From Levilinea sp. (lineage in GTDB: Bacteria > Chloroflexota > Anaerolineae > Anaerolineales > Anaerolineaceae), in the NCBI GenBank assembly GCA_029975215.1, contig JARKPO010000035.1, forward strand, positions 62,001-126,000: DNA of 64,000 bases, given 5' to 3'. Within the stretch, counting starts at the first letter, position 1. Every line of letters starts with the position of its first letter. The position numbers and the translations under genes are program-made. The notes beneath the pieces were generated by a model that was not told the origin of the DNA, did no database searches, and worked only from the letters and a program-made list of their open reading frames with translations. This document shows positions 61,275-64,000 of this stretch, one piece after another.

Positions 61275-62760
61275 ACGTGCGTCCGGCGTTTTAATGCACC
61301 CGACCAGCTTCCCCGGGCCGGATGGCATTGGCGACCTTGGCCCAGAGGCTTACCGCTGGGTCGATTTTCTCAAAGAAACTGGCTGCGGCCTGTGGCAGCT
61401 TCTGCCCCTTGGCCCCACAGGCTACGGCGATTCGCCCTATCAGTGCTTTTCTGCCTTCGCGGGCAACCCCTATCTGGTCAGCCCCACTCTGCTGCTGGAA
61501 GAAGGCCTGCTCGTACGCACCGATCTGGCCGACCGGCCTGAATTCCCTGAGAACTCAGTGGATTTTGGCCCCGTCATCCAATGGAAACTGACCCTCTTAG
61601 ACCGCGCCTTCAACCGTTTCCTGCAAGCCCCCATCCCTGCCTTTCAGGCCGAATTCGCCGCATTCCAGGCGGAAAATGCCAGCTGGCTGGATGATTTTTC
61701 CCTCTTCATGGCCATCAAAGAGGCCAACCAGGGCAGTTCCTGGAATAACTGGCCCAAAGGGCTGCGCACCCGCCAGAAAGCCGCGCTGAACTCCTTCCAA
61801 CAGCAGTTCCAGAAGGACATTTTGCGCCACAGTTTTCGCCAGTTTCTCTTCTTCCGCCAATGGAAGCAGGTAAAAGCATACGCCAACCAGCAAGGCATTC
61901 AAATCATCGGCGATATCCCCATCTTCGTAGCCTACGACAGCTCAGATGCCTGGGCCAATCCCGATCTGTTCTATCTGGATGAAGAAGGCCTTCCCACCGT
62001 GGTGGCGGGCGTACCGCCAGATTACTTCTCGCCAACCGGCCAGTTGTGGGGCAACCCACTGTACCGCTGGGATGCCCACGCCAAAAGCGGCTACGCCTGG
62101 TGGATTCAACGCGTACGCGCCACGTTAAACACGGTGGACATTATCCGCATGGATCATTTCCGCGGCTTCGCCGGATATTGGGAAGTCCCCGCCAAAATGC
62201 CCACCGCCGAAATTGGTCAATGGGTTCCCGGCCCTGGGGCAGCCCTGTTTGAGGCGCTCACCCAGGCCCTGGGCGGCCTGCCCATCATCGCCGAAGATTT
62301 GGGCGAAATCACCCCCGATGTGATCGAGCTGCGCGACCGCTTCCAACTCCCCGGCATGAAGATCTTCCAGTTCGCTTTCTCCAGCGACTCCAACGACCCC
62401 TTCCTGCCCCACAATTACCCCGCCAACTGCGTGGCCTACACCGGCACGCATGACAACGACACCGCCCTGGGCTGGTATCAAACTGCCCCAGATGTTGAAA
62501 CTGATTTCTGCCGCCGCTATCTGGCCCGCTCTGGTGAGGACATCTCCTGGGATATGATTCGCGCCGTATGGTCTTCGGTGGCAGTCATGGCCCTGGCCCC
62601 CCTGCAGGATCTGCTCAGCCTGGGCAGCGAGGGACGCATGAATTTTCCCGGACGCGCCAGCGGCAACTGGACCTGGCGCTGCCGCCCCAACGATTTATCC
62701 CCCGCCCTGGCGGCCCGCCTGCGCGAACTGAACACCCTCTACAGCCGGTTGGAGGATTGA
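61264..62760 (+). CDS. malQ: 4-alpha-glucanotransferase (amylomaltase) MalQ
   Basis: 498 residues, GH77. Transfers maltooligosyl units in glycogen/maltodextrin metabolism. HPTSFPGPDGIGDLG, LLPLGPTGYGDSPYQCFSAFAGNPYL, GDIPIFVAYDSSDAWA, VAGVPPDYFSPTGQLWGNPLY, IRMDHFRGF (nucleophile Asp) and AEDLGEITPDV. AGGAGA lies upstream of ATG 61264 inside the glgC end. Confidence 0.95.
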   Translation: MSFKRASGVLMHPTSFPGPDGIGDLGPEAYRWVDFLKETGCGLWQLLPLGPTGYGDSPYQCFSAFAGNPYLVSPTLLLEEGLLVRTDLADRPEFPENSVDFGPVIQWKLTLLDRAFNRFLQAPIPAFQAEFAAFQAENASWLDDFSLFMAIKEANQGSSWNNWPKGLRTRQKAALNSFQQQFQKDILRHSFRQFLFFRQWKQVKAYANQQGIQIIGDIPIFVAYDSSDAWANPDLFYLDEEGLPTVVAGVPPDYFSPTGQLWGNPLYRWDAHAKSGYAWWIQRVRATLNTVDIIRMDHFRGFAGYWEVPAKMPTAEIGQWVPGPGAALFEALTQALGGLPIIAEDLGEITPDVIELRDRFQLPGMKIFQFAFSSDSNDPFLPHNYPANCVAYTGTHDNDTALGWYQTAPDVETDFCRRYLARSGEDISWDMIRAVWSSVAVMALAPLQDLLSLGSEGRMNFPGRASGNWTWRCRPNDLSPALAARLRELNTLYSRLED

Positions 62761-62784
62761 TCCCCCGGACAAGATGAGAATAGG

Positions 62785-62824
62785 AACCGCCCCCCAACCC
62801 ATGCAGATCGGGGGGCGGTTTTCT
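62785..62824 (+). terminator. Terminator after malQ
   Basis: AACCGCCCCCC (62785-62795) / GGGGGGCGGTT (62810-62820), then TTCTT. Separates malQ from the convergent transporter. Confidence 0.85.
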
Positions 62825-62836
62825 TGGTTGAACAAT

Positions 62837-63763
62837 TCAAACCGGCTCGCTGCGCGCTGCCAGGAAGATGCCCACCAGGATCAGCGCCCCACCCATCAGC
62901 TCCACAGCCCCCGGAATCTCTCCCAACAGCACCACCGCCAGCAGTGATGCCCCAATTGGCTCACCCAGCAGCGAGACAGACACCACCGTGGCCGACACAT
63001 AACGCAGCGCCCAGTTATAGGTGGAATGGCCGATGAGCTGCGGAAATACAGCCAGCGCCAGCATCCAGCCGTACGTGGAAAGCGGATACCCCCCCACCGG
63101 CAGCCCCGAAACTAGCACCGCCACCCAAAGGCACACCGCCGCCGCCCCATATACCACAAAGGTATAAGTTGCCAGCGACAGCGAAGCGCGCATCCGCCGC
63201 CCAATCAGAAGATATCCCGAGGCGAACACCGCCCCCAACAGCGCCAACAGGCTGCCCCACAGCCCCCGTCCGTCCCAGCCGGCCTGCCAATCGCAAGCCA
63301 GCCGTCCGCCACCCCAGATGCAGGTCTGGCTGAGCGCAACGATCACCCCGCCCGCCAGGGCCGCCGCCAACCCCAACACCACCCCGCGCGGCGGGCGTTC
63401 GCCCAGCGCCAGGGTAGAAAGCAGAGCCACCCACAAAGGCGTTGTCGTCACCAGCACAGAAGAAATGGCCACACTGGTATGCTCCAGCGAAGTGATCCAG
63501 GCGGCAAAATGCAGTGCCAAAAAGGCCCCCGACAGCGCCAGCCCTCCCAGGGTTTTCCAGCTCAGGGCGCGCAATTCCTCCCAATGGCGGCTCAGCGCCG
63601 CAGGGGCCAGCAGCAGGGCGGCAAACCCCATCCGGTAAGCCGCGATCACCAGCGAAGGCGCGTCCTGCTGCGCCATGCGGATCAAAATGGAGGCCGCCGA
63701 AACCGCCAGAATAGCCAATCCCAGACCCAGGATAGGAGAAATAATGGGTTTATCGTTTGTCAT
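62837..63763 (-). CDS. EamA/DMT-superfamily transporter
   Basis: 308 residues with ten predicted TM helices in two EamA repeats (LGLAILAVSAASILIRMAQ..., LLGAVFASGYLLIGRRMR..., ending GGALILVGIFLAARSEPV). Such proteins export amino acids, metabolites or nucleotide sugars. Start set at 63763 (MTNDKP), where the conserved part begins; the open frame to 63832 adds a Cys-containing stretch without support. Substrate unknown. Confidence 0.9.
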   Translation of the reverse strand: MTNDKPIISPILGLGLAILAVSAASILIRMAQQDAPSLVIAAYRMGFAALLLAPAALSRHWEELRALSWKTLGGLALSGAFLALHFAAWITSLEHTSVAISSVLVTTTPLWVALLSTLALGERPPRGVVLGLAAALAGGVIVALSQTCIWGGGRLACDWQAGWDGRGLWGSLLALLGAVFASGYLLIGRRMRASLSLATYTFVVYGAAAVCLWVAVLVSGLPVGGYPLSTYGWMLALAVFPQLIGHSTYNWALRYVSATVVSVSLLGEPIGASLLAVVLLGEIPGAVELMGGALILVGIFLAARSEPV

Positions 63764-63836
63764 CGCGCCGCAGCCTTGAACTAGACTTTTAAGGTAGATA
63801 ATGTATAGGCACTTGCAAATTACATCATTCAACGGT

Positions 63837-63872
63837 ACACTAATACTAAGTGTTTGTGATTATAACAACAAA
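63837..63872 (+). promoter_or_regulatory. Possible regulatory region of the ferredoxin gene
   Basis: Inverted repeat ACACT-N7-AGTGT (63837-63853) and a weak -10, TATAAC (63861-63866), before the ferredoxin gene. No clear -35. Confidence 0.3.
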
Positions 63873-63913
63873 TCCATCTCACCCATCTATCTGAATACCT
63901 GTCGGAGGAACCT

Positions 63914-64000
63914 ATGACCCATGTAATCACCAGCCTGTGCCTACGCGATGGCGGCTGCGCCACCGTTTGCCCGGTCGAGTGCATCGTCCCCGGAAAACCC
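63914..64000 (+). CDS. Ferredoxin, [4Fe-4S]/7Fe type, 3'-truncated
   Basis: Only 29 residues are in the window: MTHVITSLCLRDGGCATVCPVECIVPGKP. The cysteines at 9, 15, 19 and 23 and the CPVEC motif match small bacterial ferredoxins with a CxxxxxCxxxCP-type first cluster. GGAGGAA is 5 nt upstream. The rest lies beyond the window. Confidence 0.85.
   Translation, partial: MTHVITSLCLRDGGCATVCPVECIVPGKP

Overview
The window looks like a chromosomal segment of an anaerobic, GC-rich bacterium, most plausibly Chloroflexota of the Anaerolineae type. This placement is an inference from gene content: a selenocysteine formate dehydrogenase beside a formate channel and a full hyp set, an oxygen-sensitive ferredoxin, a SUF system with SufU and SufR but no Isc, a compact Tad pilus locus, a type II IPP isomerase, and open reading frames strongly biased to C in the third codon position. 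There is no rRNA, tRNA, CRISPR array or insertion sequence in the window, so no marker gene fixes the taxon.

Layout. 1-3400: formate channel (partial) and a 919-residue FdhA read through an in-frame UGA with a SECIS hairpin behind it, closed by a strong terminator. 3565-9955: a stand-alone cyclic-nucleotide-binding protein, then hypABFCDE. 10019-12659: methyltransferase, PIG-L deacetylase and Gfo/Idh/MocA oxidoreductase. 12717-16767 (minus): a periplasmic-binding lipoprotein and a redoxin/FtsX-like permease/ATPase operon. 16883-22905 (minus): sufC-sufB-sufD-orf-sufS-sufU-Rieske. 23098-27162 (minus): a 1354-residue exported and membrane-anchored multidomain protein. 27410-28398: sufR-sufT. 28496-32132: SCP2, CorA, a HAD-like protein and DegV. 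32207-36864: an SPT-like alpha-oxoamine synthase, FolE, a prenyl synthase, a type II IPP isomerase and an acyl carrier protein. 36964-40803 (minus): sucCD and an SPFH protein with a DNA-binding-type tail. 41155-48131: a Tad locus (flp, cpaB, cpaE, cpaF, tadB, tadC) and comF. 48202-53271: hpf, efp, a Cys-rich ORF coupled to a HAD-DinB fusion, and ftsH. 53326-56514: miaA-yraN, diverging from a second cNMP-binding protein and cinA. 56532-62760: a deaminase-CYTH fusion, then glgA-glgC-malQ. 62837-64000: an EamA transporter and the start of a ferredoxin.

How the genes work together. Formate import or export, formate oxidation and NiFe-hydrogenase maturation sit side by side, which suggests formate/H2 metabolism with the hydrogenase structural genes encoded elsewhere. 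The SUF operon and the separate sufR-sufT pair carry the same 33-bp element directly upstream of and overlapping the -35 box, each followed by an extended -10, which points to one regulon controlled by the [Fe-S]-sensing SufR. Glycogen synthesis genes overlap each other and read as one operon. The lipid-related genes at 32-37 kb could supply prenyl lipids and possibly sphingoid bases.

The most distinctive observations are the duplicated suf promoter element, the deaminase-CYTH fusion, the SPFH-excisionase-fold fusion with its small partner, the large TolB-like/metallopeptidase-like receptor with a degenerate HExxH motif, an SPT-like enzyme near an ACP, a perfect 18-bp palindrome that forms both divergent -10 boxes, and promoters that appear to give leaderless hypA and redoxin mRNAs. 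I did not find an obvious, self-contained new defence or mobile system.
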